In this document: in pieces, positions 1 through 8,838 of the stretch
How positions within the stretch are numbered: position 1 is the first letter of the stretch
How the letters are laid out: the number at the start of each line of letters is the position of its first letter
Source of the DNA: Salinigranum marinum
Lineage (GTDB): Archaea; Halobacteriota; Halobacteria; Halobacteriales; Haloferacaceae
Direction: 5' to 3'
NCBI RefSeq assembly: GCF_024228675.1
Contig: NZ_CP100461.1
Span: forward strand, 2,973,398-3,037,397
DNA: 64,000 nucleotides
The notes under the pieces: generated by a model
The model's database searches: none
Told to the model about the DNA's origin: nothing
The model's input: only the letters and a program-made list of their open reading frames with translations
Made by a program: the position numbers and the translations under genes

Positions 1-324
1 GTCGTCGCCGATGTCTCCCCGACCGCCGACGTCGCGCGACTCGTCGACGGGGTCGGCACCGCGTTCCCCACGGCGCGACTCGTGTCCAAACGACAGGTCG
101 CTCGACCGGTGAAACGGACGCGGGCCGTCGCCGAGACGGTCGAATCACAGCTCACCGAACGACAGCTCGCGGCGCTGCAGGCCGCGTATCACGGGGGCTA
201 CTTCGAGCGCCCCCGCCGGCAGACCGCCGAGGACGTCGCCGAGACGATGGGCATCTCCGCGTCGACGTTCCACCAGCATCTCCGGATCGCCCTCGAAACC
301 GTCCTGACCGAGCTGTTCGACTGA
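1..324 (+). CDS. HTH-10 (bacterio-opsin activator type) regulator, C-terminal part
   Basis: The gene enters from beyond the left edge; its reading frame is open from base 1 and stops at 324, so only the last 107 residues are visible. The C-terminal half has the pattern of the haloarchaeal Bat/HTH_10 domain: LTERQLAALQAAYHGGYFE, then a conserved R-P-R-R, a V-A-E-T-M-G-I-S-AST helix-turn-helix and a closing helix HLRIALETVL. Such proteins are DNA-binding regulators. The sensor part lies outside the window, so the signal cannot be inferred. Confidence 0.85.
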   Translation, partial: VVADVSPTADVARLVDGVGTAFPTARLVSKRQVARPVKRTRAVAETVESQLTERQLAALQAAYHGGYFERPRRQTAEDVAETMGISASTFHQHLRIALETVLTELFD

Positions 325-480
325 GCGAGGCGGACGAGGACGATCCCGGGTGCGACAGACGAGCGACTGGCTCTCTCGCCGAGTCTTGCGGGAGTCACAC
401 CCGTCGGGTATCAGTTACGATACCACGACACGACTCACTTGGGTACTACACCGAGGTGGCTGTGCGGCGTTTCAGTGTGC

Positions 481-2760
481 GTGAACGTACAGTCGATACT
501 TCCGTCGTGGCTCGCGGAGAGTTACATGCGACAGTTCGCCGTCACGGTGCTCGTGATCCTCGTCGTGGTCGCGGGGGCCGGACTGTTCATTCAGGGGATG
601 GTCGAAACGGAGCTGCGAGAGGACACACAGACAGAGATGCGGACGGTCGCCGAACTGCAGGCGGCCACGTTCGACGAATGGGTTGAAGAGAACCAGAACA
701 TCGTCATGCTGCTCTCGGACCTCGAGGGAGTCGAAGGTGACGAGTCGACGGCGATCGCACAGTTGGCCGAAGAACAGGAGCAGTTGCCGGAGACGATCCA
801 GTCGATCCACCTCGTCGACCGACAGTCGGGGGCCGTCCTGGAGAGCACCGGCGACGTACAGGAGGGGACGACCCTCGACGAACTGGGCGTCAACTGGATA
901 GAGTCGTCGTTGACCGAGGCCGACAAGGGGGAGACGCTCGTCTCGAAAGGGTTCAAACAAGGTGACGAGGAACTCATCGCGTTCGCCAGTTCCGGGTCGG
1001 CGGACCGGGCAGTCGTCATCACGGTCGACGCGGCCGAACGCGCCGACGACTTCCACAACCCCATCGATGGCGGCTTCACTCAGGTCGTCGACAGCCACGG
1101 TGTCGTCGAGTTCGCCGAGGACGACGAGAACGCCCTCCGTGAGTACCGCGGTGGCCCCGACGCCGAGGCGCTCCAGCGCGGACTCGCCGGCGAGACGGGC
1201 GTGGTCGAAGCGGACGGATACCTCGTCGCGTACGCGCCCATCGAGGGAACCGACTGGGTCGTCCTGTCGCACGCGCCGGTGGGCGCGGCGTACAGCCTCG
1301 TCAGCAGCATCCAGCGAGACCTCCTGTTGCTGATCGGCCTCGTCACCGCTGGCTTCGTCGCGATGGGACTGACGATCGGCCGCGGAACGGTGCGCGCGCT
1401 GAAAGACCTCGAATCGACCGCTCAAGAGCTCGAAGGCGGCAACCTCGACGTCTCGGTCGAGACCGACCGCTCCGACGAGATCGGGCAACTGTACGGAGCG
1501 TTCGGGTCGATGCGCGACGCCATCCGCGAGCAGTTACAGGAGGCGAACGAACTCGCCGACCACCTCGACGGCAAGGCCGAGGAGTACGACGCTGCGATGC
1601 GGGAGGCCGCCGAAGGCGACATGACCGTCCGCGTCTCTCCCGAGAGCGAGAGCGAGGCGATGCGGAAGGTCGGCGAGGGCTTCAACCAGATGGTCGAGTC
1701 GGTTGAGTCTACCCTCGTGCAGGTGCGGGACTTCGCAGACAACGTCGCGAGCGCGAGCGAGGAAGTGACCGCCAGCGCCGACGAGGTGAACGAAGCCAGC
1801 GGCGAGGTCGCCGTCGCGGTCCAAGAGATTTCCGACGGCGCGGTCGAACAGGAGGAGGGCCTCGACGAGGCCGCCAGCGAGATGACCGACCTCTCGGCGA
1901 CGGTCGAGGAGATAGCCTCCTCCTCAGCAGAGGTGGCTCAGACCTCCAAGACGGCAGCCGATCGCGCCGAATCGGGGGCGGAATACGCGAACGACGCGAT
2001 GGACGAGATGCGGCGCATCGAGCAACAGAGCGAGCGGTCCGCCGCGGAGGTTGCCTCGCTCGACGAGGAGATGGAGCGCATCAGCGAGGTAGTGTCACTC
2101 ATCGAAGGAGTCGCTCAGCAGACCAACCTCCTCGCGCTCAACGCCTCAATCGAGGCGGCCGCCGCGGGGGACGCGGGTGACGGCTTCGCAGTCGTCGCAG
2201 AGGAAATCAAGGCGCTCGCCGAGGAGGTCTCGGCCTCGACCGCCGAGATCGCGGACCTCGTCGACGAGGTCCAGTCCTCGACGAGCCACGCGGTCGACGA
2301 CATGACCGAGATGCGCGAACGGGTCGCCGACGGCGCCGACACCGTCGAGGAGGCGCTCGAAGCCCTCAGCGAGATCGCCGACGACGTCACCGCGGCGAAC
2401 GCCGGCGTCCAGTCCATCAGCGACGCGACGGACGAGCAGGCGGCCACGTCCGAGCAGGTCGTCGCCGTGGTCGACGAGGTGGCGAGCATCAGCCAGCAGA
2501 CCGCCGCGGAGGCACAGTCGGTCTCGGCCGCCGCCGAGGAGCAGACCGCCTCGCTCGCGGAGGTGTCTGACAGCGCCGATTCGCTGGCGACGAGTGCGAC
2601 GGAGCTCTCGTCGGTGCTCGACGAATTCGAAGTCGGTGACGGGATGACGGCCGCGGCCGAGACCGGCGGAACGGTCGCCGCACGAACCGACGGAAGCGGC
2701 CGACCACGTCGCGACCGGCGGAACGAACCGCCCGCGGACGGCCAATCACAATCCCCTTAA
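481..2760 (+). CDS. Methyl-accepting chemotaxis transducer (Htr-like)
   Basis: Membrane transducer that relays an extracellular signal to CheA. A first membrane segment (about residues 16-37, [14 protein letters not shown]) is followed by a roughly 240-residue extracellular Cache-like sensor, a second membrane segment (about 280-302), a HAMP domain, a second HAMP-like block, and a long cytoplasmic coiled coil with the conserved hairpin tip [15 protein letters not shown] near residue 545. Glu/Gln-Glu pairs typical of methylation sites are frequent. GTG at 481 is preferred because the first membrane segment then starts after about 15 residues; a TTG at 439 is an alternative. The ligand is unknown. 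No che or fla genes are adjacent. Confidence 0.9.
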   Translation: MNVQSILPSWLAESYMRQFAVTVLVILVVVAGAGLFIQGMVETELREDTQTEMRTVAELQAATFDEWVEENQNIVMLLSDLEGVEGDESTAIAQLAEEQEQLPETIQSIHLVDRQSGAVLESTGDVQEGTTLDELGVNWIESSLTEADKGETLVSKGFKQGDEELIAFASSGSADRAVVITVDAAERADDFHNPIDGGFTQVVDSHGVVEFAEDDENALREYRGGPDAEALQRGLAGETGVVEADGYLVAYAPIEGTDWVVLSHAPVGAAYSLVSSIQRDLLLLIGLVTAGFVAMGLTIGRGTVRALKDLESTAQELEGGNLDVSVETDRSDEIGQLYGAFGSMRDAIREQLQEANELADHLDGKAEEYDAAMREAAEGDMTVRVSPESESEAMRKVGEGFNQMVESVESTLVQVRDFADNVASASEEVTASADEVNEASGEVAVAVQEISDGAVEQEEGLDEAASEMTDLSATVEEIASSSAEVAQTSKTAADRAESGAEYANDAMDEMRRIEQQSERSAAEVASLDEEMERISEVVSLIEGVAQQTNLLALNASIEAAAAGDAGDGFAVVAEEIKALAEEVSASTAEIADLVDEVQSSTSHAVDDMTEMRERVADGADTVEEALEALSEIADDVTAANAGVQSISDATDEQAATSEQVVAVVDEVASISQQTAAEAQSVSAAAEEQTASLAEVSDSADSLATSATELSSVLDEFEVGDGMTAAAETGGTVAARTDGSGRPRRDRRNEPPADGQSQSP

Positions 2761-2783
2761 CCCCCGCATCCGTAGCGGCGCGC

Positions 2784-3374
2784 ATGGCCGAGATCAACGC
2801 CGTGGGGCTCAGCATGGGCGTCCTTCTGACGCTCATCGCCGTGGCGCTGCACTACTCCAAGGGGACGGGGTGGCAGTCGACCCAGGACATCTCCCAGGAG
2901 GTCCTCGACCGTCGGGCGGAGACGGTGCCGAAGACGGATTTCCCCGAGCCGATGAACCGATCGATCGGCGGTGGGGCCGCCGCCGCAGTCGCCGCCGGGG
3001 CGACGGCCGAGGGAGCCGAACTCGAAGAGGGTGGCGAGGAGACGGTCGAAGAGAGCGGCCCGGGCGACATCCCCGAGGACGAGGTCGAGTACTTCGAGGT
3101 CGAGTTCACCAAGGAGGGTGAGACCATCGAGATCGCCAACAACAAGACCGTCCTCGAATCCGGCGAGGACCACGGCTGGGACCTCCCGTACGCCTGTCGA
3201 CAGGGCTCGTGTGTCTCCTGTGCCGGACAGATCCAGGACGGGCCCTCGGAGGAGTACGTCGTCCACGACAACCAGCAGATGCTCGACGACGGCGAACTCG
3301 ACGACGGGTACACCCTCACCTGTGTTGCGTACCCCCGGGCGTCGTTCACTATCGAGACCGGGAAGGCCCCCTGA
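2784..3374 (+). CDS. Membrane-anchored 2Fe-2S ferredoxin
   Basis: Plant-type ferredoxin. The C-terminal about 95 residues hold the cluster motif CRQGSCVSC with the fourth cysteine in TLTCVAYP, giving C-X4-C-X2-C...C. Unlike the soluble haloarchaeal ferredoxin, it has an N-terminal membrane helix (GVLLTLIAVALHY) and an acidic, Ala-rich linker of about 70 residues, so the redox domain should be tethered to the membrane. The ATG lies 23 bases after the transducer gene. The electron partner cannot be seen. An oligo-T stretch follows the stop at about 3383-3389. Confidence 0.92.
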   Translation: MAEINAVGLSMGVLLTLIAVALHYSKGTGWQSTQDISQEVLDRRAETVPKTDFPEPMNRSIGGGAAAAVAAGATAEGAELEEGGEETVEESGPGDIPEDEVEYFEVEFTKEGETIEIANNKTVLESGEDHGWDLPYACRQGSCVSCAGQIQDGPSEEYVVHDNQQMLDDGELDDGYTLTCVAYPRASFTIETGKAP

Positions 3375-3602
3375 GTTCGTTCTACTTTTCCCGTGGTGCG
3401 GTGTGATCTTCCGCCTCGATCGCGTCGGAGCGCCAGCCCGCGCGAACCGAACGCACGATGGGCGGAACGGCCCACCGTCGACGGACGGCGCTGGCGGGCG
3501 GTCACCGTGCGGCGGCGGTCGACGCTACCGGAAACCGGCGTTCGTCCCCGAAGCTGTGGGGATGGCAATCGTTATACGTCGCTACGGGCTACGACTGCGT
3601 GA

Positions 3603-3675
3603 GGGCCCGTAGCTCAGTGGACAGAGTGCTTGGTTCCGGACCAAGATGTCGCGGGTTCAAATCCCGTCGGGTCCG
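3603..3675 (+). tRNA. tRNA-Arg (anticodon CCG)
   Basis: Cloverleaf read directly: acceptor GGGCCCG pairs with CGGGTCC, D arm GCTC/GAGT, anticodon stem CTTGG/CCAAG with loop TTCCGGA (anticodon CCG), T arm GCGGG/CCCGT with loop TTCAAAT, discriminator G. No CCA is encoded and no intron is seen. Bases 3662-3676, the 3' end, recur at 14763 and 26902, so this gene is the attachment site of the integrated elements and is kept intact by them. Confidence 0.95.
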
Positions 3676-3676
3676 T
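3662..3676 (+). repeat. att site 1 (attL): tRNA-Arg 3' end
   Basis: The 15-base core TCCCGTCGGGTCCGT is identical at 3662-3676, 14763-14777 and 26902-26916. To its right, about 70-85 bases are also recognisably related between copies (TCTAATCG, a GG(T/C)G(G/T)AAT block, TTTTA(A/G)TTCGG), ending in a TTCGTCAT/ATGACGAA dyad at 3727-3747. This is the left end of element 1 joined to the tRNA gene. Confidence 0.9.
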
Positions 3677-3903
3677 AGATTCTAATCGCAAGAATGCGGT
3701 GGAATTGAATCAGATTTTAATTCGGCTTCGTCATGAAATATGACGAACTCTCCTGCTGAGGGGCGTAAAACCAGTCAAATTTGCTGCCTAATGCGGAAAC
3801 GGGCCTTTCAAATGACGAATTCACTCCGTGTTCGTCACGGTATCCTCCCTGTACGCGTTTCGAGGATATCTCACAAACGCAGTTCAAGAGACTGCTGATC
3901 CGC

Positions 3904-4341
3904 TCAAGTGCTGAACTCGTCCCAGACCGCTCCCATTCGCTCGTACACCCACGGTGCAACCACTTGAGAAATCACCGTCCACAACGAAGTCGGGTACTCC
4001 CGATTCTCACCGTCTTCGTGACGAGCCTCCGGGGGTGCGTGAAAATGGTCTCGCGTGTAGTCCTCACTGTCGTGTCTATCCCACCGACACAACCACTTTT
4101 CACCGTGCTGGTCTTCGACGTACGAGATGTGGAAGTCCCCGTTCGTGTATGACTGCACCTCGATGTACGCTTCGGAGACGTACTTTCGAGGGTAGTATTG
4201 CTGTTCGAGGGAGACGACGATCGAATCAGGCCGATTCGCCGGGAACACTGTCGTATTCTCGACCCACGACTCGGACGCCAATAACGACGCAAGCTCACGA
4301 AGTAGCGCCCGGTTCGGCGTCCGGTCGTGCTGGCCGTTCAC
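3904..4341 (-). CDS. TumE-like (DUF6516-type) putative toxin
   Basis: A 145-residue soluble protein. It has the central pattern of the TumE/DUF6516 group: a YYPRKYVSEAYIEV strand region, then FHISYVEDQHG, W-L-C-R-W-D-R-H-D and a downstream D-H-F-H-A-P-P block ahead of a C-terminal helix. TumE proteins are described as toxins paired with an HTH antitoxin, and here the gene follows an HTH gene by two bases. The match is by motif only, since haloarchaeal members are divergent. It could instead be an accessory protein of unknown activity. Confidence 0.55.
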   Translation of the reverse strand: MNGQHDRTPNRALLRELASLLASESWVENTTVFPANRPDSIVVSLEQQYYPRKYVSEAYIEVQSYTNGDFHISYVEDQHGEKWLCRWDRHDSEDYTRDHFHAPPEARHEDGENREYPTSLWTVISQVVAPWVYERMGAVWDEFST

Positions 4342-4343
4342 CG

Positions 4344-4886
4344 TCAGGCGACTCCTTCGTCGACGGGGTTATCCTGTCGGGAGCGCCGGAGATCACGGAT
4401 TTCCCTGCGGATCGCGGCCCAGTTGTTCAGGTCCAGCCAGACGTTCTCGGCGTCGCCATACTCTCCGTACTCCAGCGGGTCGATCTCATCCGGTGTCTCG
4501 ACGTCGTATGTCTCCCGATACACTTCGTCCTCGGAGAGGAGTTCACCGAGTCGGTCTCGGTACTCGTCGTCATCCAGTTCTGAGAGACGGTTGAGTCGCC
4601 GCCACTCGAAGTACGACTCGTTCCGCTTGAACGTCTCCGGGTTTTCGGTCACCCGCGTCAACACGCCGATGTCTGCGAGTCGTCGCAGGTGCCGCCGGGC
4701 CGAGTTCTTCGAGCAGTCTGCTCGCTCCGCAACCTCCACAACACGGGTCGGCGTGTAGAGTTCGAGTGCGGTTCGGTACACTCGTTCGTCTGCCGGAGCG
4801 TTGTCGAGTCGTTCACCGAGGTCTTTCGAGAAGTCCGAGGAAGGTGGGCCACGTTCGTTGTCGGAGGCGTTCATACACAGTAACAC
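4344..4886 (-). CDS. Winged-HTH protein (DUF7342-like), possible antitoxin
   Basis: A 180-residue protein with an N-terminal winged helix: VYRTALELYTPTRVVEVAERADCSKNSARRHLRRLADIGVL spans the HTH (shown as two adjoining parts: TPTRVVEVAERADC and SKNSARRHLRRLADIGVL). The C-terminal part is charged and helical. Haloarchaeal DUF7342-type proteins commonly precede small unknown genes on plasmids and islands. Two bases separate its stop from the next ATG, so the two genes should be co-translated. A shorter start at the Met of MNASDNERG is possible. Confidence 0.65.
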   Translation of the reverse strand: MLLCMNASDNERGPPSSDFSKDLGERLDNAPADERVYRTALELYTPTRVVEVAERADCSKNSARRHLRRLADIGVLTRVTENPETFKRNESYFEWRRLNRLSELDDDEYRDRLGELLSEDEVYRETYDVETPDEIDPLEYGEYGDAENVWLDLNNWAAIRREIRDLRRSRQDNPVDEGVA

Positions 4887-4970
4887 GAGATGCTGGTGAA
4901 TATATTTAACGTCCGCTCGCAGATATGAGCGCTAGTCGATCAGGATGAAACCAAGAGAGACGACGACTGA

Positions 4971-5018
4971 TTAAAGATGGTCAACGTACTTTCGACGCTG
5001 TTCCATCTTCTCGCGCTC
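4971..5018 (-). pseudogene. Relic of an integrase 3' end
   Basis: Minus-strand translation gives [15 protein letters not shown] then stop. This matches the extreme C-terminus of the integrases ending at 13643 (EREKMEPQRKYLNQI) and 24709 ([15 protein letters not shown]). Nothing upstream continues the gene. It therefore looks like the last 15 codons of a third recombinase gene left inside element 1, a scar of earlier integration or recombination. Confidence 0.7.
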
Positions 5019-5019
5019 A

Positions 5020-5127
5020 CAACTTACTCAAGAACAGTGTGCTGAACGTCCAGAAGAAGTCCAGCAGTGGTTAGAGTTCGCATCCGCTCCCCATCGTCTG
5101 AAACGTCTCATTCCTCTCGAGTAGGAA
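5020..5127 (+). other. Unassigned stretch with a short open fragment
   Basis: Between the integrase relic and the next gene, one plus frame reads QEQCAERPEEVQQWLEFASA and continues for about a dozen residues to a TAG near 5124. It has no start codon and no recognised family. It may be the 3' remnant of a lost gene. The remainder of 4887-5159 shows nothing else. Confidence 0.25.
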
Positions 5128-5159
5128 CTTTGACGGAGGCGACAAGAGAGTAGAAAGCT

Positions 5160-5444
5160 ATGAGTCCGACCGTCCACGAGGTTCGAAACGCAATTCGATC
5201 GGCGACAGGCCGCTTCGAACGCGAGTTCGAGGCATCGTTCACGAAGGAGGAACTGCAGGCGATCTGTGAGGCACTCACGATCACTGTCGACGAGGCAGGG
5301 CGTCCGTCAACAACGCGGATGCGCCGGCAAATCCGGGCACAAGTCGGCATCGCGGAGTCGCTGGAGACGGCAGACGACTCCACGTTCCGGAAGGCCGAAC
5401 TCCAAGCGATCGCTGACGGAGTCGGAGCGTCGCCCGAGCCGTAG
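5160..5444 (+). CDS. Small hypothetical protein, 94 residues
   Basis: Helical, charged protein with two similar halves: FTKEELQAICEALTI near residues 27-41 and FRKAELQAIADGVG near 76-89. The (F)xKxELQAI repeat suggests two small helical hairpins of the kind found in short DNA- or protein-binding domains. No family is recognised. The ATG at 5160 is preceded by a purine-rich GAGAGTAGAAAG. It stands alone, with about 225 non-coding bases on the downstream side. Confidence 0.6.
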   Translation: MSPTVHEVRNAIRSATGRFEREFEASFTKEELQAICEALTITVDEAGRPSTTRMRRQIRAQVGIAESLETADDSTFRKAELQAIADGVGASPEP

Positions 5445-5670
5445 TCTCCAATCTCTCGATCAATGTGCCTTCTATGAGTCTCGATACGATGATTTCGGGT
5501 GCGAGCGTCTTCCCCTGACCGAGCCGCGCCCTCCATGATACCAGTGTCTCCGAGTACTACTCAGACTCTGTCAGTAACGGCGTGACCGATACAGAGAGTG
5601 TATGCAGCACAGAGAGACTGTTCCAGTAACTTGGGTCGACACCGGGAGTGCCACGGTGCCACACGGACAA

Positions 5671-7128
5671 TCAGTTCACGCTCTTCGACAGCTCAGCCCC
5701 CGCCTTGAACTTCACCCCATTGGACGCACTCGCAGCGTTTACCAAGTGTAGCACTGGTGCGTCGACGGGCACGTTCGTCACGAACCCGTATTCGTCACCC
5801 GTCACATCCCCACGACTCTCACCGTTCTGCTCTCGTCCCGGCCGCTTTCGAGCGAGGATGTCTTCTCCAACCGACTCCGAAAGCACACCAGACTTGACCA
5901 ACTCTTCGACCGGGCCAGCAGCAGGCCGTGCTCCTTGTCGCTCCCGCTCACTCAGCCCTGCCCGAGCCACTACGTCCCCGAACCCATCACCATCACTGTC
6001 ATAATCGAAACAGCACTCGATACCGACCACTCTTGCCGAGCCAGCCAGTGTCAGAACCGTCGCTGAATTCTCGTACAGGGCAACGTCGTCGATGACCCAC
6101 CCACCCGAGTAGAGAAGCTGTCCATCGCTCTCAGCACGCCCCACGTAGAACAACGCCGGGAACGGAACCGGGCACTTCGGCGGCTGGACCAGCACCTGCG
6201 CCACGAGTGTCTCGACGATTTCCGGTGACGCGCTCCCACTGCTGTTTGACGACCCAGTCCACGCTTGGTAGATTGCTTCAGTCGATGATTCAGGCCCATC
6301 CGACCCACCCTCCGCGGAGACCCGCACGGCCGCTGGGCCTCCATCAGCTTCCGGTGGCGAATTAATCACTACAACGGTGCCATCGTCAGCCCGAACGGCC
6401 TCAAGACTCCCGCCCGTCGCCACAGGCCCCGTCACCTCCGCGATAAAGTGCGGCGTCGTCCCGCACACCGCACCCGGGAACCCGCGGGGGTCATCATCAT
6501 CACAATCACCACCACCCCCCACATCACGCGACTTCGACGAGGCCTTCGAGAGCATCCCACCACCATCACCGCCCGTCAGATAGGCGATGAGCCGCTCCGG
6601 CGTCACCGCCTCACGAATGCTTCCGTTCCCACCCGGAACCTCCGCATCCGGCAGGCAGACGGTAAATCGCTCACCAACAACCGGCTTGCCACCCAGGTAC
6701 GCGACAAGCTCATCGTCCTCATCACCGTCTCCCACACCATCAGCATCCGAATCCCCATCGCCTCCCCGCAGACTATGGCTGTTACTCCGCGACGAATTGT
6801 GGTTCTGCGCCATCACCGCAGACGACGTAACCCACCCTTCCAACTCTACGCGCTCGGCAAGCGTCGGAGTCAGCCGAGCCACGTGCGGGCTCCCCGGAGC
6901 CAGCTCCCAACCCATACCCGTAACTACCGTCTCATCATCATTCCAGTCCGTCCCGGCGAACACCGCCGCAGGCGACGACCCCGTGTTCGTGACTAACGAC
7001 GCGACTTGACTCAGACAGCCACTTAGCGCGCCGATTGCGACGGCGCCGCTCGCTGTGAGTAGCGCTCGTCGACTCGTGGTAGCACGTCGCATATCATCTG
7101 CGCGACTATCTCGTCTTCGTGAATTCAT
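5671..7128 (-). CDS. Tat lipoprotein with acidic Asp/Gly-rich segments
   Basis: A 485-residue exported protein. The N-terminus has a twin-arginine signal (TTSRRALLTASGAVAIGALS) and lipobox LSGC, so it should be lipid-anchored on the cell surface. The mature part contains two Asp-rich, calcium-binding-like stretches (GGDGDSDADGVGDGDEDDE and DYDSDGDGFGD) and two WEL/GWV-type strand regions, which suggests a beta-rich surface domain. Function is unknown. A TATA-like CTTATACTAAC on the minus strand lies about 28 bases before the ATG. The start could also be the Met of MRRATTSRR. Confidence 0.75.
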   Translation of the reverse strand: MNSRRRDSRADDMRRATTSRRALLTASGAVAIGALSGCLSQVASLVTNTGSSPAAVFAGTDWNDDETVVTGMGWELAPGSPHVARLTPTLAERVELEGWVTSSAVMAQNHNSSRSNSHSLRGGDGDSDADGVGDGDEDDELVAYLGGKPVVGERFTVCLPDAEVPGGNGSIREAVTPERLIAYLTGGDGGGMLSKASSKSRDVGGGGDCDDDDPRGFPGAVCGTTPHFIAEVTGPVATGGSLEAVRADDGTVVVINSPPEADGGPAAVRVSAEGGSDGPESSTEAIYQAWTGSSNSSGSASPEIVETLVAQVLVQPPKCPVPFPALFYVGRAESDGQLLYSGGWVIDDVALYENSATVLTLAGSARVVGIECCFDYDSDGDGFGDVVARAGLSERERQGARPAAGPVEELVKSGVLSESVGEDILARKRPGREQNGESRGDVTGDEYGFVTNVPVDAPVLHLVNAASASNGVKFKAGAELSKSVN

Positions 7129-7205
7129 AATCGCGCAGTAGAGGTGGTACGTTAGTATAAGCCTGTTTATATTTACGGTATTCGTATGAATCAGCGTGTG
7201 GCAGA

Positions 7206-7317
7206 TTCGCGCCCTGTATTCAGCACGGCCACAGAGACCTCACCACTCTCTGTCAGAAGCAGCGTGCAACATACAGAGAGTGAGTTCAGCACTGAGCGCG
7301 CGTCAAATTCAGACCGA
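7206..7317. repeat. Direct repeat copy A upstream of a lipoprotein gene
   Basis: About 110 bases starting TTCGCGCCCTGTATTCAGCA recur nearly identically at 7872-7977. The copies differ at a handful of positions, and both end near ATTCAGACCG. Each lies 80-115 bases upstream of the start of a Tat lipoprotein gene on the minus strand. The minus strand is open in both copies and reads GEVSVAVLNTGRE, so the repeat may be a gene remnant rather than a promoter. Confidence 0.85.
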
Positions 7318-7362
7318 AGTCTACTGAAACAGCCAGTAGGTACGTCTGCGAGTCTACCGGTG

Positions 7363-7758
7363 CTATGTTTGAGATAGCTTACATCCGTACTCGATGCCGA
7401 CTGAGCCCGGCCCTTCGAGGGTAACCGTTTGTGTGGGTATCCAGGCCGAAAGACAGGACGGAAACTGCCAAATAAAATAGCTTCCGGCAGATTCGGAGTC
7501 GGGGTCGATCTTAGTTTTGTGCGGAGCGGTAGAAACAATTTGTTGCGTAGACCCGCCCACATCAAGCTCAAAGCGAGTACTGCTGATTGTCTCTCCTTTT
7601 TCTGTTAAAAGGCTTACCTCCCCGGAGAGTGCCCTGTTTGACCTATTAATCAACACGGACTGATAGCGAGACTCCTCCTGCAAACAGCCAGCTAACCCTA
7701 CGGCAGTCGAGAGTGAAACTCCGGTGAGCAATGCTCGTCTGGAGGGCTCAAAGGTCAC
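7363..7758 (-). CDS. Small Tat lipoprotein
   Basis: The 131-residue product starts at GTG 7758 (MTFEPSRRALLTG). It has a twin-arginine motif, hydrophobic core and lipobox LAGC, followed by about 105 residues of beta-rich sequence with one late cysteine pair candidate (PSC, YGC). The motif SRRALLT...AxGLAGCLQ resembles the signal of the larger lipoprotein downstream, and both genes carry the same repeat upstream, so the two are probably related cassettes. The longer open frame starting at 7842 would place the Tat motif too far inside. Function unknown. Confidence 0.7.
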   Translation of the reverse strand: MTFEPSRRALLTGVSLSTAVGLAGCLQEESRYQSVLINRSNRALSGEVSLLTEKGETISSTRFELDVGGSTQQIVSTAPHKTKIDPDSESAGSYFIWQFPSCLSAWIPTQTVTLEGPGSVGIEYGCKLSQT

Positions 7759-7871
7759 ATACGCGCATTGTGGATAGTTTGTAAGTAGCTTGTGTTCCAG
7801 CTGACTGTATCTTCCCTCCCCTGTGCCGAACGATGCGACCACCCCAATTGGAAGGGTGGTCCGATGCTACA

Positions 7872-7977
7872 TTCGCGCCCTGTATTCAGCACGGCCACAG
7901 AAACCTCACCACTCTCTATCAGAAGCAGCGTGCAACATACAGAGGGTGTATTCAGCACGCGCCCCGATTCAGACCGG
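7872..7977. repeat. Direct repeat copy B
   Basis: Second copy of the repeat at 7206-7317. It lies about 114 bases upstream of the GTG of the small lipoprotein gene. Substitutions relative to copy A include AGAGACC to AGAAACC and CTGTCAG to CTATCAG. A shorter related motif, CTGTATTCAGCAC, occurs again near 12640. Confidence 0.85.
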
Positions 7978-8215
7978 CGGCGGGCCGGTGATCTCAATGT
8001 TGAACCGCTCACAGAGTTCGGGCGTGATGGCCGCCGCCTTCGCCTGGTTCTCCTCCGCGGAGCCCGGGGGCAGTTCGTACGTATTCACCGGCTCGCCGCG
8101 TTCGACGAACCAGTCCTCGAACTGGGGTGAGTGGGGCATGACGAGGATCTTCGCCTCCTCGCCCGTGACGATGAACGTGACGACCGCTCGGCGGCGGCAC
8201 AGGTGTCCTCGGCGC
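7969..8215 (-). pseudogene. Possible 3' remnant of an unknown gene
   Basis: The minus frame ending at 7969 encodes TFIVTGEEAKILVMPHSPQF and a further roughly 45 residues ending in FNIEITGPPPV. It has the composition of a genuine acidic haloarchaeal protein, but there is no plausible start or domain upstream. The upstream extension of the frame is Arg-rich and out of character. It is read as the truncated C-terminus of an unidentified gene that ends inside repeat copy B. Confidence 0.4.
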
Positions 8216-8468
8216 CGGGCATGAGCAACCGCCCTTCTGGACACCGACAGTGGACCTCTCAGAGTGCTGTTCGTCGCCGGGATCAGATACTTGTCTGGAA
8301 CCGACGTATCGCACAAGTCGGCGCCCAGAAGGAGTACCAACAGAAGTCCCACCGCTGGCCGCAGCCCTTCATGACAGTCAGGATATATATAAGGAATGTT
8401 TATTATGTTATAGGTCGTACTAGTCGTTGGGAACTGGAACGCCGTATCGTTCATTCTCAGAACAATCT

Positions 8469-8786
8469 ATGACTAACTATGACGTACTCCGTGAGTTCGA
8501 GTCCGGGATCAATAACGAGCAGCTGGAACAGGCGGTTGAACGCTCGGGCAAGGCAATCGAGGCCCTGCGGAGTGAGGGGACAGCGATGTCGTACCTCGGC
8601 TCGCAGACATTCCTCAATGAGGATGGGTCGATCGGCGCGACGATGTGTCGGTACGACGCAGATTCGGAAGCGAGCCTCCGTGACCACTCTGAGCGGGCTG
8701 GCCTCGCTGTGAGCGATATCTTCGTGGTTGGCCCCCCGCACGCCGGAGTGGCCCCCAAGAGTGGTGTTGTGTCGAAGGCAGCCTGA
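8469..8786 (+). CDS. DUF4242-like small protein
   Basis: A 105-residue soluble protein. YLGSQTFLNEDG...ATMCRYDADSEASLRDHSERAGL resembles the DUF4242 (SCO4226-type, ferredoxin-like fold) group, in which a 'YL-S-x' strand is followed by an E/D-S-E-x-x-x-R-x-H-x-x-A-G-L helix. Some family members bind nickel. The ATG at 8469 directly follows AATCT. TATA-like stretches lie upstream at 8381-8391 and 8401-8414. No operon partner is present, and an IS lies 50 bases downstream. Confidence 0.6.
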   Translation: MTNYDVLREFESGINNEQLEQAVERSGKAIEALRSEGTAMSYLGSQTFLNEDGSIGATMCRYDADSEASLRDHSERAGLAVSDIFVVGPPHAGVAPKSGVVSKAA

Positions 8787-8838
8787 ACCGTAGGCTGTCC
8801 GTCCCGAGGGTCCCTGTGCTCAGATAGAATATCCACAC

